Shown piece after piece: positions 18,057 through 27,257 of a stretch of 64,000 nucleotides of DNA; position 1 is the first letter of the stretch; each line of letters starts with the position of its first letter. A program made the position numbers and the translations under genes. The notes beneath the pieces were generated by a model. The model made no database searches. It saw nothing but the letters and a program-made list of their open reading frames with translations, and was not told the origin of the DNA. The stretch comes from Azorhizobium caulinodans ORS 571 (GTDB lineage: Bacteria; Pseudomonadota; Alphaproteobacteria; Rhizobiales; Xanthobacteraceae): contig NC_009937.1 in assembly GCF_000010525.1 (NCBI RefSeq), positions 3,725,501 to 3,789,500 of the forward strand, read 5' to 3'.

Positions 18057-21000
18057 CGCACGCCGATGCCGCCGTGGAGACAAAGGATCACGAACTCAAA
18101 GGCTATGATCTGACCCCGTCCCAGCGTCGCGTCTGGTCGCTGGAGCAGATCGGCAACAGCGCCGTCGCGGGGCGTCCGCTGCTGGAGCTCGGCCTCTCCG
18201 GGCCGCTGGATGTCACGACGCTGCGAACCGCGCTTGACCGGCTTGCACTCCGCCATCCCGCCCTGCGTCTGCGGTTCCGCGTTCATCCCGGTGGGCGCGT
18301 ACTCCAGTTGCCCGACGATGCGGCGGCGCTGCCGCTGTCCGTCTGCGACCTCTCCGCCCAGACCAGCGGCGACGCGGCGCACGCGTATCAGCGGATACGC
18401 AACGAGCTTGCCGTTCCAGACATCGAGACCGGAGTGCCCGCGCAGGCGGTGCTCGTTCGCCTTTCGGCGCACGAGGCCCGTCTGCTGATCGTGCTGCACC
18501 CGATCATCTGCGATACCGTCTCGCTCGACATTCTCGCCGACAGTTTCGCCCTGCTCTATGCGGATGCGGAGGCAGGTTCAGCGGGCTTGTCGCTGGCCGG
18601 GGCGCCGCTGGCCTGGCTGGAGAGGCCCGAGGCCAGCCCCGAGACTCTGTCGCAGTGGGAAACCCGCCTTGCGGACGACCACGCCGACGCGACGCTCCCC
18701 CTCGCCGGGCGACGCGAGACCCGGGTGGATGGCGCGCGCAGCGCACAGCTCCAGACGCTGGGCACGGCCGAGGCGGAAGCCGCCCGCGCGGCAGCCACGG
18801 CCTGCGGCACATCGCTCGCGCTGTTTCTGTCTGCCGCATTCGGCGTCCTGTTGACCCGCTACAGCGGACAGACCCGGCTGAAGTACGGCGTCGCGCTGGA
18901 CGCCCCCCTCGGCGGCGAACGGCGGGAGATCGGGCGCGTGGCGGACGTGCTGCCGCTGCTGCTCGACCTCTCCTCCGGCCTCTCGTTCAAGGACGCCCTC
19001 GGTCGCGTGGCGGAGGCGCTGGACGCGGCACGCAGCCATTACGTGCCGTTCGAGACGCTGGCCCAGACCTTCTGGGTCAACAACGAGGACAACGGGCGCG
19101 GCTTCCTGCCCAGCGTGCACATGCACCGGCCCTTGCCGCCGGCCGTCGTCATCACGCCCGGCGGACTGCGGATCACCGCCATCGCCCAGCCTCCTCTGCC
19201 ATTGGATGCCGATTTCCTCTTCATCTCCCGCGATCTTCCGGACGGCAGCATCGAACTCGTGCTGGACCATCCGGCGGGACTGTTCGACCCGCGTCTCGTC
19301 GACCGCGCCCTGACCCATCTGGCGCGGATCATCGGTGCGGCATCTGCCGGCCCTGAAAAGAGCCTCAGGGACATCCAACTCGTCTCGCCGGCCGAGCTTG
19401 AGGCCCTGTCCCGGCCCTATCCCGATGGTGCCCGGGATGATCCCCGGCCGGTCCATGCGCTGATCGCCGGGCACGTCCCGCGGGCGCCGGAAACACCCGC
19501 CATCTTTTTCGGCGACACGGTGTGGACCCGCGCGGCACTTGATCGCTACGCCAACCGGATCGCCAATATGCTGCTCGCTGCCGGAGCCCGGCGCGAGAGC
19601 TGCGTGGCGGTCGCCCTGCGGCGGTCGCCGGAAGCCATCGGCGCCATCCTCGGCGTTCTCAAGGCGGGCGCAGCCTTCATCCCCGTCGAACCGGACCACC
19701 CCGCCCAGCGCAACGACCATATTCTCGCCGATGCCGGTGTGGCCGTGATCCTGACCACGCGGGCGCTGCGCGCCAAGCTGCGGCCCGCGCAGGGCACTAC
19801 GGTCATAGAACTCGACGCCGTGAACCTTGCCGAGGTGCCCGACAGCGACCCTCTGGTGACCATCACCGACCGGCAGCTGGCCTATGTGATCTACACCTCC
19901 GGCTCCACGGGCAAGCCCAAGGGCGTGGCGGTGGAACACGGACCGCTGACCCGGCACCTGCAGGCGACCGCGCGGGTCTATGAGATGGACGAGACGTCAC
20001 GGGAGCTGCCGTTCCTGCCCTTCTCGTCCGACGGCGGGCACGAACGCTGGATGGTACCGCTCATGCTCGGCGGCAGCATCGTCCTGCCCGACAAACCGCT
20101 CTGGACGCCCGAGGAAACCTTCGCCGCCATGCGCCGCCATGGCGTCAACAATGCGAGCTTTCCAACCACCTACGTCCAGCAGTTGGCCGAATGGGCCGAG
20201 GCGACGGGGGAAGCCCCGCCTGTGCGGCTCTATTCCTTCGGCGGCGAAGGCATGGCGCAGGCCACCTTCGATCTCTTCTCCCGCGCCCTGAAGGCACAGA
20301 CGCTGATCAACGGCTATGGTCCGACAGAGACCATCATGACGCCGATGGTGTGGAAGGTCCGGTCCGGCACCTCCTTCGAGGGCACGTACGCCCCCATCGG
20401 ACGGGCGGTCGGGCTCCGGCGCATCTACGTGCTCGATCCCGATCTCAACCCGGTGCCGATCGGGGTCACGGGGGAACTCTATATCGGCGGCGACGGCGTT
20501 GCCCGCGGCTATGTTAACCGGCCCGGCGCCACCGCCGAGCGCTTCATTCCCGATCCCTTCGGCGGAGACGGCGGGCGGCTTTACGCCTCAGGCGATCTGG
20601 CCCGCTGGCGCGAGGACGGAACGGTGGAGTTCGTCGGCCGCGTGGACCATCAGGTCAAGCTGCGCGGATACCGCATCGAACCCGGCGAGATCGAGGCCGC
20701 CCTGCGCACCCTGCCGGGTGTCAGTGAATGCGCGGTCGTGTTGCGCCACGACGCCGGCCAGCCGGCGCTCGTGGCCTATGCGGTCCCGGCCCGCGGTGCC
20801 CGCCTCGATGGAGCGGAGGTGCGCCGCGCCCTCGCCGGGCTCCTGCCCGAGCATATGGTGCCCTCCGCCGTCGTGGTGCTGGAGAAGATGCCGCTCAACG
20901 CCAACAGCAAGCTCGATCGCGCCGCCCTGCCGGCGCCGGGCTTCGCGCTGCTGGAAGTGGTTCCGCCCTCCACGCCGCTGGAGGCGGACATCTGCGCCAT

Positions 21001-22045
21001 GTGGCGCGACACGCTGGGGCTGCCTGAGGTCGGGGTCACGCAGAACTTCTTCGAGATGGGCGGCAACTCGATGGCCGCACTGCGAATCCTCGGCCGCATC
21101 CGGAAGCTCAAGCCGGAGGCGGACGTCGCCATCGCGGACCTCTTCAATCACCAGACCATCCGCGACCTGGCAACCGCCATCGAGCGCGGCCCGCGCCCGG
21201 GTGGCGGGCAGCTCATTCACCTGCGCAGCACCGGCCGGCGGCCGATACTCTACTGCTTCCCCGGACTGCTGGTGAGCACCCGCGAATATGTGAAGCTGGT
21301 GGACCACCTCGGGCCGGACCAGCCCGCCACCGGCTTCATCTGTTACTCGCTGGCCGAGGACAAGGGCCGCGAAGCTTCCGTCACGGAGATCACCGCCCGC
21401 TATGCGGAACTGGTGCGGGCCCACTCGAAGGGCGAACCCTGCTTTTTCCTTGGCTGGTCCTGGGGCGGTCTGCTCGCCTACGAGGCGGCGCGGATGCTCG
21501 GCAGCGACATCGACCTGAAGCTGATCGGCATGATCGACGTCTGCGACATGGACACGGAATTTGCCATCGGCGCCATTCCCCGCTTCGCGCCCGGCGAGCG
21601 CGAGGCGCTCGCGGCACGCGTCGAGGCCTGGCTCGCGCGCACGCCGATGGCTGCGCGCTGGCATGACCTGATCGGCGCCATGGATGCGCTCGCCTACGAC
21701 CAGTTCCTGCGTTTCGTCGGCAACAGTCCGGAAGGGCTGCCGGAGGATGGGCCGGACATCGGCAGCCGCGAGCACACGTTCTGGGTGCTGATCGACAACG
21801 CGCTGATCTTCCGCCGCCACAAGATGCTGCCCCACGACTGTCCCATCCAGCCCTGGGCGGCGGCGGATTCGCTCAATCGCGGCCTCAACCTCATCGACTG
21901 GCGCCAGCTCTCACGCCGCGCCGCCCCCGCCGAGATCATCGAGGGCACGACCCACCTCCACATCATCGGCGCGCCGGCCTTCCATGCCCGGTTCGCCCGC
22001 AAGCTCGACGAAGCCATGACAGGCTTCGAACAGGCGGCCGAATGA
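18053..22045 (+). CDS. nonribosomal peptide synthetase, C-A-T-TE module (EntF-like architecture)
   Basis: 1330 residues from the ATG overlapping the MbtH stop. Domains: condensation about 17-440; adenylation about 460-960 (core Y-T-S-G-S-T-G-K-P-K-G from residue 614, G-Y-G-P-T-E-T, Y-A-S-G-D-L, N-S-K-L-D-R); thiolation with phosphopantetheine serine S1006 in E-M-G-G-N-S-M; thioesterase with nucleophile S1136 in G-W-S-W-G-G and a late histidine. Length and order match EntF. The condensation motif HHxxxDG reads H149-P-I-I-C-D-T, so the usual catalytic second histidine is proline. By hand alignment to GrsA the adenylation pocket reads about D-G-E-S-Y-F-G-M-T-K, which I cannot assign. With an N-hydroxylase and N-acyltransferase nearby, a hydroxamate oligomer is the likely product. 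Confidence 0.92.
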   Translation: MTHADAAVETKDHELKGYDLTPSQRRVWSLEQIGNSAVAGRPLLELGLSGPLDVTTLRTALDRLALRHPALRLRFRVHPGGRVLQLPDDAAALPLSVCDLSAQTSGDAAHAYQRIRNELAVPDIETGVPAQAVLVRLSAHEARLLIVLHPIICDTVSLDILADSFALLYADAEAGSAGLSLAGAPLAWLERPEASPETLSQWETRLADDHADATLPLAGRRETRVDGARSAQLQTLGTAEAEAARAAATACGTSLALFLSAAFGVLLTRYSGQTRLKYGVALDAPLGGERREIGRVADVLPLLLDLSSGLSFKDALGRVAEALDAARSHYVPFETLAQTFWVNNEDNGRGFLPSVHMHRPLPPAVVITPGGLRITAIAQPPLPLDADFLFISRDLPDGSIELVLDHPAGLFDPRLVDRALTHLARIIGAASAGPEKSLRDIQLVSPAELEALSRPYPDGARDDPRPVHALIAGHVPRAPETPAIFFGDTVWTRAALDRYANRIANMLLAAGARRESCVAVALRRSPEAIGAILGVLKAGAAFIPVEPDHPAQRNDHILADAGVAVILTTRALRAKLRPAQGTTVIELDAVNLAEVPDSDPLVTITDRQLAYVIYTSGSTGKPKGVAVEHGPLTRHLQATARVYEMDETSRELPFLPFSSDGGHERWMVPLMLGGSIVLPDKPLWTPEETFAAMRRHGVNNASFPTTYVQQLAEWAEATGEAPPVRLYSFGGEGMAQATFDLFSRALKAQTLINGYGPTETIMTPMVWKVRSGTSFEGTYAPIGRAVGLRRIYVLDPDLNPVPIGVTGELYIGGDGVARGYVNRPGATAERFIPDPFGGDGGRLYASGDLARWREDGTVEFVGRVDHQVKLRGYRIEPGEIEAALRTLPGVSECAVVLRHDAGQPALVAYAVPARGARLDGAEVRRALAGLLPEHMVPSAVVVLEKMPLNANSKLDRAALPAPGFALLEVVPPSTPLEADICAMWRDTLGLPEVGVTQNFFEMGGNSMAALRILGRIRKLKPEADVAIADLFNHQTIRDLATAIERGPRPGGGQLIHLRSTGRRPILYCFPGLLVSTREYVKLVDHLGPDQPATGFICYSLAEDKGREASVTEITARYAELVRAHSKGEPCFFLGWSWGGLLAYEAARMLGSDIDLKLIGMIDVCDMDTEFAIGAIPRFAPGEREALAARVEAWLARTPMAARWHDLIGAMDALAYDQFLRFVGNSPEGLPEDGPDIGSREHTFWVLIDNALIFRRHKMLPHDCPIQPWAAADSLNRGLNLIDWRQLSRRAAPAEIIEGTTHLHIIGAPAFHARFARKLDEAMTGFEQAAE

Positions 22046-22154
22046 ACGGCCGATCACCGTCGCAGACGCCGCGCATCCCGAGGCGCGGACTTGAGGAAGC
22101 CCGCCGCAGCTCGTGCGAACCCGAGGGCCTGCGGCATCATGGAGCCTGGAAGCG

Positions 22155-23473
22155 ATGACAGACCCTATTCTCGACCTCGCCGGAATCGGCATCGGCCCGT
22201 TCAACCTCAGCCTTGCCGCGCAGCTTGACGGCCTGCCGGACATGAACGCGCGCTTCTTCGAGCAGCGGCCAGCCTTCTCCTGGCATCCCGGCATGATGCT
22301 GCCCGGTGCCGAACTCCAGACGTCCTGTCTGAAGGATCTCGTCACCGCCACCAATCCGACCAGCCCCTGGTCCTTCATGGCCTATCTGGTGGCGCACAAG
22401 CGCTTCTATGACTTCATGAACGCCGAGTTCGACGCCCTGCCACGGCAGGAATTCGCCAACTATCTCGCCTGGGCCGCCAACGGCATCGAGAGCCTGCGCT
22501 TCGGCAAGCCTGTGCGGGCCCTGGACTTCAGCCAGGGCCAGTTCGTGCTCGGTTTCGACGATGGCGAGGTAGCGGCGCGCAACGTCTGCCTGGGCATCGG
22601 CCTCGTGCCGGACCTGCCGGCTTTCGCCATGCCGCTCGCCGGCGACACCTGCTTCCACGCCTCTGCCGCGACGGCGCGCCTCCCTCTGCTCAACGCGGGC
22701 CGCGTCGCCGTGGTGGGCGGCGGCCAGAGTGGTGCGGAGGTGTTTCTTTCGTTGCTTTCGCAGGTCGGAACCGCGAGCGAGGTGTCGTGGATCAGCCGGC
22801 GGCCCAATTTCGAGCCGCTGGACGCCACGCCCTTCACCAACGAGCTGTTCACGCCGGGCTATGTGACGGACTTCCATGGCATCGGGGAGGACGCGCGCAA
22901 TGCCAGCCTGGCCCGGCAGAAGCTCGCGAGCGACGGAGCATCGGCCTCGACCCTGAAGGCCATCTACCAGCGGCTCTATGCCCTGCGTCATCTGGGCGAG
23001 GGTGCTCTCAACCCCACGCTGATGCCCGGTCGCGAAGTCATCCAGATGGAGCGCCAGCGCGGCGAATATCGCCTGGTCATGCGCAACGGTTTCGATGGCG
23101 GCATCGAAATCGTGCATGCGGACGCAGTGGTGCTCGCGACCGGCTACGGCTTCCGCGTGCCGGAATTCCTCGCGCCGCTGCGTGACCGGATCGCCTTCGA
23201 CCGCAAGGGGTTGTTCCAGGTCAATCCGGACTTCTCCCTCACCTGGGATGGACCGCGCCAGAATCGCATCTTCGCCTGAACGCCAGTCGCCACAGCCACG
23301 GCATCGCCGAACCCCAGCTCAGCCTCATGGCGTGGCGCAGTTCCGTGGTGGCGAACGCGCTGACCGGGCGGTCGCATTTCGACCTTGACCTGCCGGAACC
23401 GGTGGTTTCGTGGACCAGCACCGGCGCGCCGCGGCAGCGGGCATCGGGTCTTCCGCGCACAGCCGATGCCTGA
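22155..23473 (+). pseudogene. lysine/ornithine N-hydroxylase (IucD/RhbE-like), C-terminus frameshifted
   Basis: Flavin monooxygenase that hydroxylates the side-chain amine of lysine or ornithine. It has the FAD motif G-I-G-I-G-P-F-N-L-S near the start, W-H-P-G-M-M-L-P-G-A-E-L-Q-T-S, the NADPH motif V-V-G-G-G-Q-S-G-A-E and a late A-T-G-Y motif. As read, it stops at 23277-23279 after 374 residues (N-R-I-F-A). Another frame then continues the family ending N-A-S-R-H-S-H-G-I-A, L-S-L-M-A-W-R to a TGA at 23471-23473, which overlaps the next gene's ATG. Restoring one missing base near 23276-23280 would give about 439 residues, the normal length. It is either a true frameshift or a sequencing error. 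Confidence 0.85.
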
Positions 23474-24401
23474 ACAGCCTTCCGCAGGAACGCGACGTAA
23501 CATCGGCCGCCGCACCATTCTCACGCTTATGCGGGGTGGCCTTCTGGCCGCCCCGTTCGGCGTTTCAGCCGGCCCGGCCCCTGCCGATGCCACGCCGCCG
23601 CTGCGCCGGCTGGTCGCGCTCGACTATGGGCTGGCGGAGACGCTGCTGTTGCTCGGTCTCCCGCCCGTCGGGCTGGTGGGGGCTCAGGACTGGAACCGAT
23701 GGGTCGGCGAGCCGGCGCTGCCGGCCGGCGTGGTCAATCTGGGCAGCAGCCGCGAGCCCAATCTGGAACTGCTTCAGCAGCTCGCCCCCGACGCGATCCT
23801 GTCCACCCCCTACCTCGCGGGGATCTCGCACCGACTGGAGCGCATCGCCCCGGTGCTGTCCTTTCCCATGTACGTTCCGGACGGCCAACCGCTGGCGCTG
23901 GCGACGGAAGCGCTTTCGCGGCTCGCCGCTCTGACCGGCCGCGTCAGCCAGGGTATGGCGGCACTCGCGGCGGTGGAACAGGATTTCGCCTCCGCCCGCA
24001 GCCGCCTTTCGGGCACCGACCGGCGCCCGCTGCTCATGGTGAGCCTCATGGACAGCCGCCATGTGCGCATCTATGGCGCCAACAGCCTGTTCGGCGCGGT
24101 GCTGACGCGGCTCGACGTCGCCAACGCCTACGCCGGCCAGACCAATTTCTGGGGCTTCACCACGCTCGGCATCGAGAGCCTGCCACCGCTTGCGGATGCG
24201 CGCCTCGTCTTTTTCGATCCGGTTCCACCCGGCACGCTGGCGGCGCTCGCCGCGAACCCGCTCTGGACCCGCCTGCCTTATGTGCAGGCCGGGCGCGTGA
24301 GCCGGTTGCCGCCGGTGCTGATGTTCGGCGCACTGCCCTCAGCAACGCGGTTCGCCCGCCTCCTCGCCGACGCCCTGACAGGGGAACACTCCCATGGCTG
24401 A
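23466..24401 (+). CDS. iron-siderophore ABC transporter substrate-binding protein (FhuD/FatB type)
   Basis: A 311-residue periplasmic binding protein (PF01497 type). The N-terminus has a twin-arginine-like sequence G-R-R-T-I-L-T-L before a hydrophobic stretch ending about A-D-A, so Tat export is likely. Body motifs include V-A-L-D-Y-G-L-A-E-T-L-L-L-L-G, R-E-P-N-L-E-L-L-Q-Q-L-A-P-D-A-I-L and the helical backbone linker region. The ATG at 23466 overlaps the restored stop of the N-hydroxylase; its own stop overlaps the permease start by 8 bp. It delivers ferric siderophore to the permease at 24394. Confidence 0.9.
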   Translation: MPEQPSAGTRRNIGRRTILTLMRGGLLAAPFGVSAGPAPADATPPLRRLVALDYGLAETLLLLGLPPVGLVGAQDWNRWVGEPALPAGVVNLGSSREPNLELLQQLAPDAILSTPYLAGISHRLERIAPVLSFPMYVPDGQPLALATEALSRLAALTGRVSQGMAALAAVEQDFASARSRLSGTDRRPLLMVSLMDSRHVRIYGANSLFGAVLTRLDVANAYAGQTNFWGFTTLGIESLPPLADARLVFFDPVPPGTLAALAANPLWTRLPYVQAGRVSRLPPVLMFGALPSATRFARLLADALTGEHSHG

Positions 24402-26400
24402 AGCCACGGTCCGGCCCGCACATGGCATCGAGGTGCGCCCCTGGATGGTGGCTGGCGGCCTCCTGCTTGTTGCCACCGTACTTTCGCTGCAAAAGATCGG
24501 CGCTGCGCTACCGCCAGGACTTTGGGCGCGGGCCTTTTTCGCCCCTGACGCGAGCGACGGGCAGCAACTGGTCATTCATTACAGTCTGCTGCCGCGCATC
24601 TTGGCCGCCATTCTGGCAGGGGCCGCGCTTGCATTGGCCGGGGCGGTCTTCCAGCAGGTCCTGCGCAACCCGCTGGCCTCCCCCACCACGCTGGGCGTCT
24701 CCGCCGGCGCGAAACTCGCTCTGGCGCTCGCCACATTATGGGCGCCCGGTCTTTTCACCTTCGGGCGGGAATGGGTGGCTCTGGCCGGCGGTGCCATCGC
24801 CGTTTCCCTGGTGTTTGCCCTGAGCTGGCACAAGGGGCTGTCGCCGCTCGCGGTGGTCCTCGCCGGTCTGGTGCTCGGGCTCTATTGCGGTTCGGTTTCC
24901 GCCGCCCTGATCCTGTTCAGGGAACATTACCTCACCGGCCTGTTCATCTGGGGCAGCGGCTCGCTGAGCCAGCAGGGCTGGGAGGTGGTGTCCGCCCTCG
25001 CTCTCCAATGTGCGGTCACCGCCGCGCTCATCGCGCTGATGATCCGGCCGCTTACGCTGCTGTCGCTGGAGGAGGCCGGTGCAGCAAGCCTCGGTGTCTC
25101 GCTTCAGGGCACGCGGCTGATGGCTCTAGGTCTCGCCGTCGCGCTGACCGGCTTCGTGGTCAGCGGCATCGGCGTCATCGGCTTCATCGGGCTCATCTCT
25201 CCTGCGCTCGCGCGCCTGTCGGGCGCACGGCGGTTGCGCGACCTGTTCCTGTGGGCACCGACCATCGGGGCCGGCCTGCTGTGGACCACCGATCAACTGG
25301 TGCTGCGTACAGGCGGCCTCACCGGCGGCCTCATCCCCACCGGCGCCGTCACGGCCCTGTTCGGTTCGCCTCTGCTGCTCTGGCTGCTGCCGCGCCTGCG
25401 CAACCCGACGCCGCCGACACGTCACGAGCCCATCCACGCGGTGGCGCGCAGCCGACCCCAGAAGCTGCGCCTGCTGGCACTCGGCCTCGCGCTTGCGGGC
25501 GCCCTCGTGTTGTCGCTGCTGCTCGGACGCACACCGGACGGCGAATGGGCACTGGCGCGCGGCGACGAGCTTTCCGCCCTGATGCCATGGCGTGCGCCGC
25601 GCGCGGTGGCGGCACTCGTAGCGGGAGCCATGCTCGCGGTCGCCGGGGCCATTCTCCAGCGCATGACGCGCAATCCCATGGCCAGCCCCGAAGTGCTGGG
25701 CGTGGGTGCGGGCGCCGCCCTCGGCCTCATCGTCGTGCTCTTCACCCTCACCTCGGCCGGGCGCGGTGTGCAGGTCGCGGCCGCCTGCACGGGCGCCTTC
25801 TCGGTGCTGTTCCTCATTCTTGTGGTGGGCCGTCGCTCCGGCTTCACGCCGGAGCGCGTCCTGCTGGCGGGCATCGCCATCGGCGCGCTATTCGACGCGC
25901 TGGTGGGGGCGCTCACCGCCAGCGGGGATCCGCGCGGGCTGCTGCTGCTGAACTGGATGACCGGCTCTACCTATCAGGTGGATGAGGTCCAGGCCGCCTG
26001 GTGCGTGGCCGGGGCGGTGATCCTGCTGGCCCTGGCGCCCTTGTGCGGGCGTTGGCTCGACATGATGCCGCTCGGCGACGCTCCGGGTCAGGCGCTCGGC
26101 CTCGATCTCGGACGCGTGCGCCTGACGCTGCTGGCATTGGCAGCCGGGCTCACCGCCATCGCCACGCTGGTGGTGGGGCCGCTCACCTTCGTGGGCCTCA
26201 TGGCGCCCCATCTCGCCACCCGCGTCGGACTGCGCCGCGCCCTGGCCCAGCTCGCGGGTGCGGCCCTCGTGGGTGCCCTCCTCATGCTCGTGGCCGACTG
26301 GCTCGGCCGCATGATCGCCTTCCCCTGGCAGATGCCGGCCGGGCTCATCGCCACGCTGATCGGCGGCCCGGCCCTGATGTGGCTGCTCGCACGCAGATGA
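24394..26400 (+). CDS. fused iron-siderophore ABC permease (FhuB type)
   Basis: A 668-residue inner-membrane protein made of two FecCD-type halves in tandem. The first half has R-N-P-L-A-S-P-T-T-L-G-V-S-A-G (from about residue 90) and G-F-I-G-L-I-S-P-A-L-A-R; the second has R-N-P-M-A-S-P-E-V-L-G-V-G-A-G and G-L-M-A-P-H-L-A-T-R. Each half carries about nine to ten helices, as in FhuB. Genes on both sides overlap it. No ATPase gene is in this operon; the FhuC-like ATPase at 6735-7568 is the probable partner. Confidence 0.93.
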   Translation: MAEATVRPAHGIEVRPWMVAGGLLLVATVLSLQKIGAALPPGLWARAFFAPDASDGQQLVIHYSLLPRILAAILAGAALALAGAVFQQVLRNPLASPTTLGVSAGAKLALALATLWAPGLFTFGREWVALAGGAIAVSLVFALSWHKGLSPLAVVLAGLVLGLYCGSVSAALILFREHYLTGLFIWGSGSLSQQGWEVVSALALQCAVTAALIALMIRPLTLLSLEEAGAASLGVSLQGTRLMALGLAVALTGFVVSGIGVIGFIGLISPALARLSGARRLRDLFLWAPTIGAGLLWTTDQLVLRTGGLTGGLIPTGAVTALFGSPLLLWLLPRLRNPTPPTRHEPIHAVARSRPQKLRLLALGLALAGALVLSLLLGRTPDGEWALARGDELSALMPWRAPRAVAALVAGAMLAVAGAILQRMTRNPMASPEVLGVGAGAALGLIVVLFTLTSAGRGVQVAAACTGAFSVLFLILVVGRRSGFTPERVLLAGIAIGALFDALVGALTASGDPRGLLLLNWMTGSTYQVDEVQAAWCVAGAVILLALAPLCGRWLDMMPLGDAPGQALGLDLGRVRLTLLALAAGLTAIATLVVGPLTFVGLMAPHLATRVGLRRALAQLAGAALVGALLMLVADWLGRMIAFPWQMPAGLIATLIGGPALMWLLARR

Positions 26401-27257
26401 CCATGACCGAAAACGCCCCTTCCATTCCTGAAACCATCGTCTTCGATCTCGCGCCCAAGGCCGGAGGACCGCCCTATCGCATTTTCCTGCGCGTGCCGCC
26501 CAGCGTGGCGCCGGAGGCGGGCTGGCCCGCGCTCTATCTGCTGGACGGCAATGCGGTGATCGGCACCGCCGTCGAGGCTATCCGCGTGCAGGCCGACTAC
26601 CCCACCGGCACCGGCATCCGGCAGGCAGCCATCGTCGCCATCGGCTATCCGACAGACGCCGCCTATGACAGCGTGCGCCGCTCCTGGGACATGGGCCCGC
26701 CACCGGGCAAGACCTACCCACCGCACGCGCCAGACGGCCCGGACGTGCGCACAGGCGGCGCCGATGATTTCCTCGCTTTCATCGAGGGGGAGCTGAAGCC
26801 GGAGATCGCCCGGCGCATTCCCCTCGATCGTGCACGGCAGGCCCTGTTCGGCCATTCCTTCGGCGGCCTGTTCGTGCTGCATGCGCTGTTCACGAGGCCC
26901 GAGGCCTTTGCCAACTGGATCTCCATCAGCCCGGCCATCTGGTGGGAGGATGCCGTGGTGCTGGGATCCGAGACACGCTTCAGTGGTGGCACGGGCACGC
27001 GCGTACTGCTGGCGGCGGCGGAGTATGAGCAGGCCCTGGCTCCGTTCCACGAGCGCCTTGACGACAGGGAGCAGCGGCGGGCGCGCTATGCCGCCAACCG
27101 CGTGGTGGACAATGCCCGCGAGATGGCCGACCGCCTTGGACAGCGGCCGGAAATCGAGGCCGAGTTCGTCCTGTTCGAAGGCGAGACGCATATGTCCGTC
27201 CTGCCGGTGGCGGTCAACCGGGCCATCCGCTTCGCCTTCGGTCCCGATGCGCCATGA
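26397..27257 (+). CDS. alpha/beta hydrolase, ferric-siderophore esterase family (Fes/IroE/BesA-like)
   Basis: A 286-residue PF00756-type esterase. The nucleophile elbow is G-H-S-F-G-G, the oxyanion region L-Y-L-L-D-G-N-A, with a late G-E-T-H-M-S histidine. Relatives hydrolyse ester or trilactone siderophores to release iron, here likely in the cytoplasm or periplasm (no clear signal peptide). The start overlaps the permease stop (ATGA at 26397) and the stop overlaps the PPTase start. An esterase in the operon suggests the siderophore contains ester or lactone bonds, which fits an EntF-like thioesterase that cyclises by ester formation; inference. Confidence 0.87.
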   Translation: MTMTENAPSIPETIVFDLAPKAGGPPYRIFLRVPPSVAPEAGWPALYLLDGNAVIGTAVEAIRVQADYPTGTGIRQAAIVAIGYPTDAAYDSVRRSWDMGPPPGKTYPPHAPDGPDVRTGGADDFLAFIEGELKPEIARRIPLDRARQALFGHSFGGLFVLHALFTRPEAFANWISISPAIWWEDAVVLGSETRFSGGTGTRVLLAAAEYEQALAPFHERLDDREQRRARYAANRVVDNAREMADRLGQRPEIEAEFVLFEGETHMSVLPVAVNRAIRFAFGPDAP

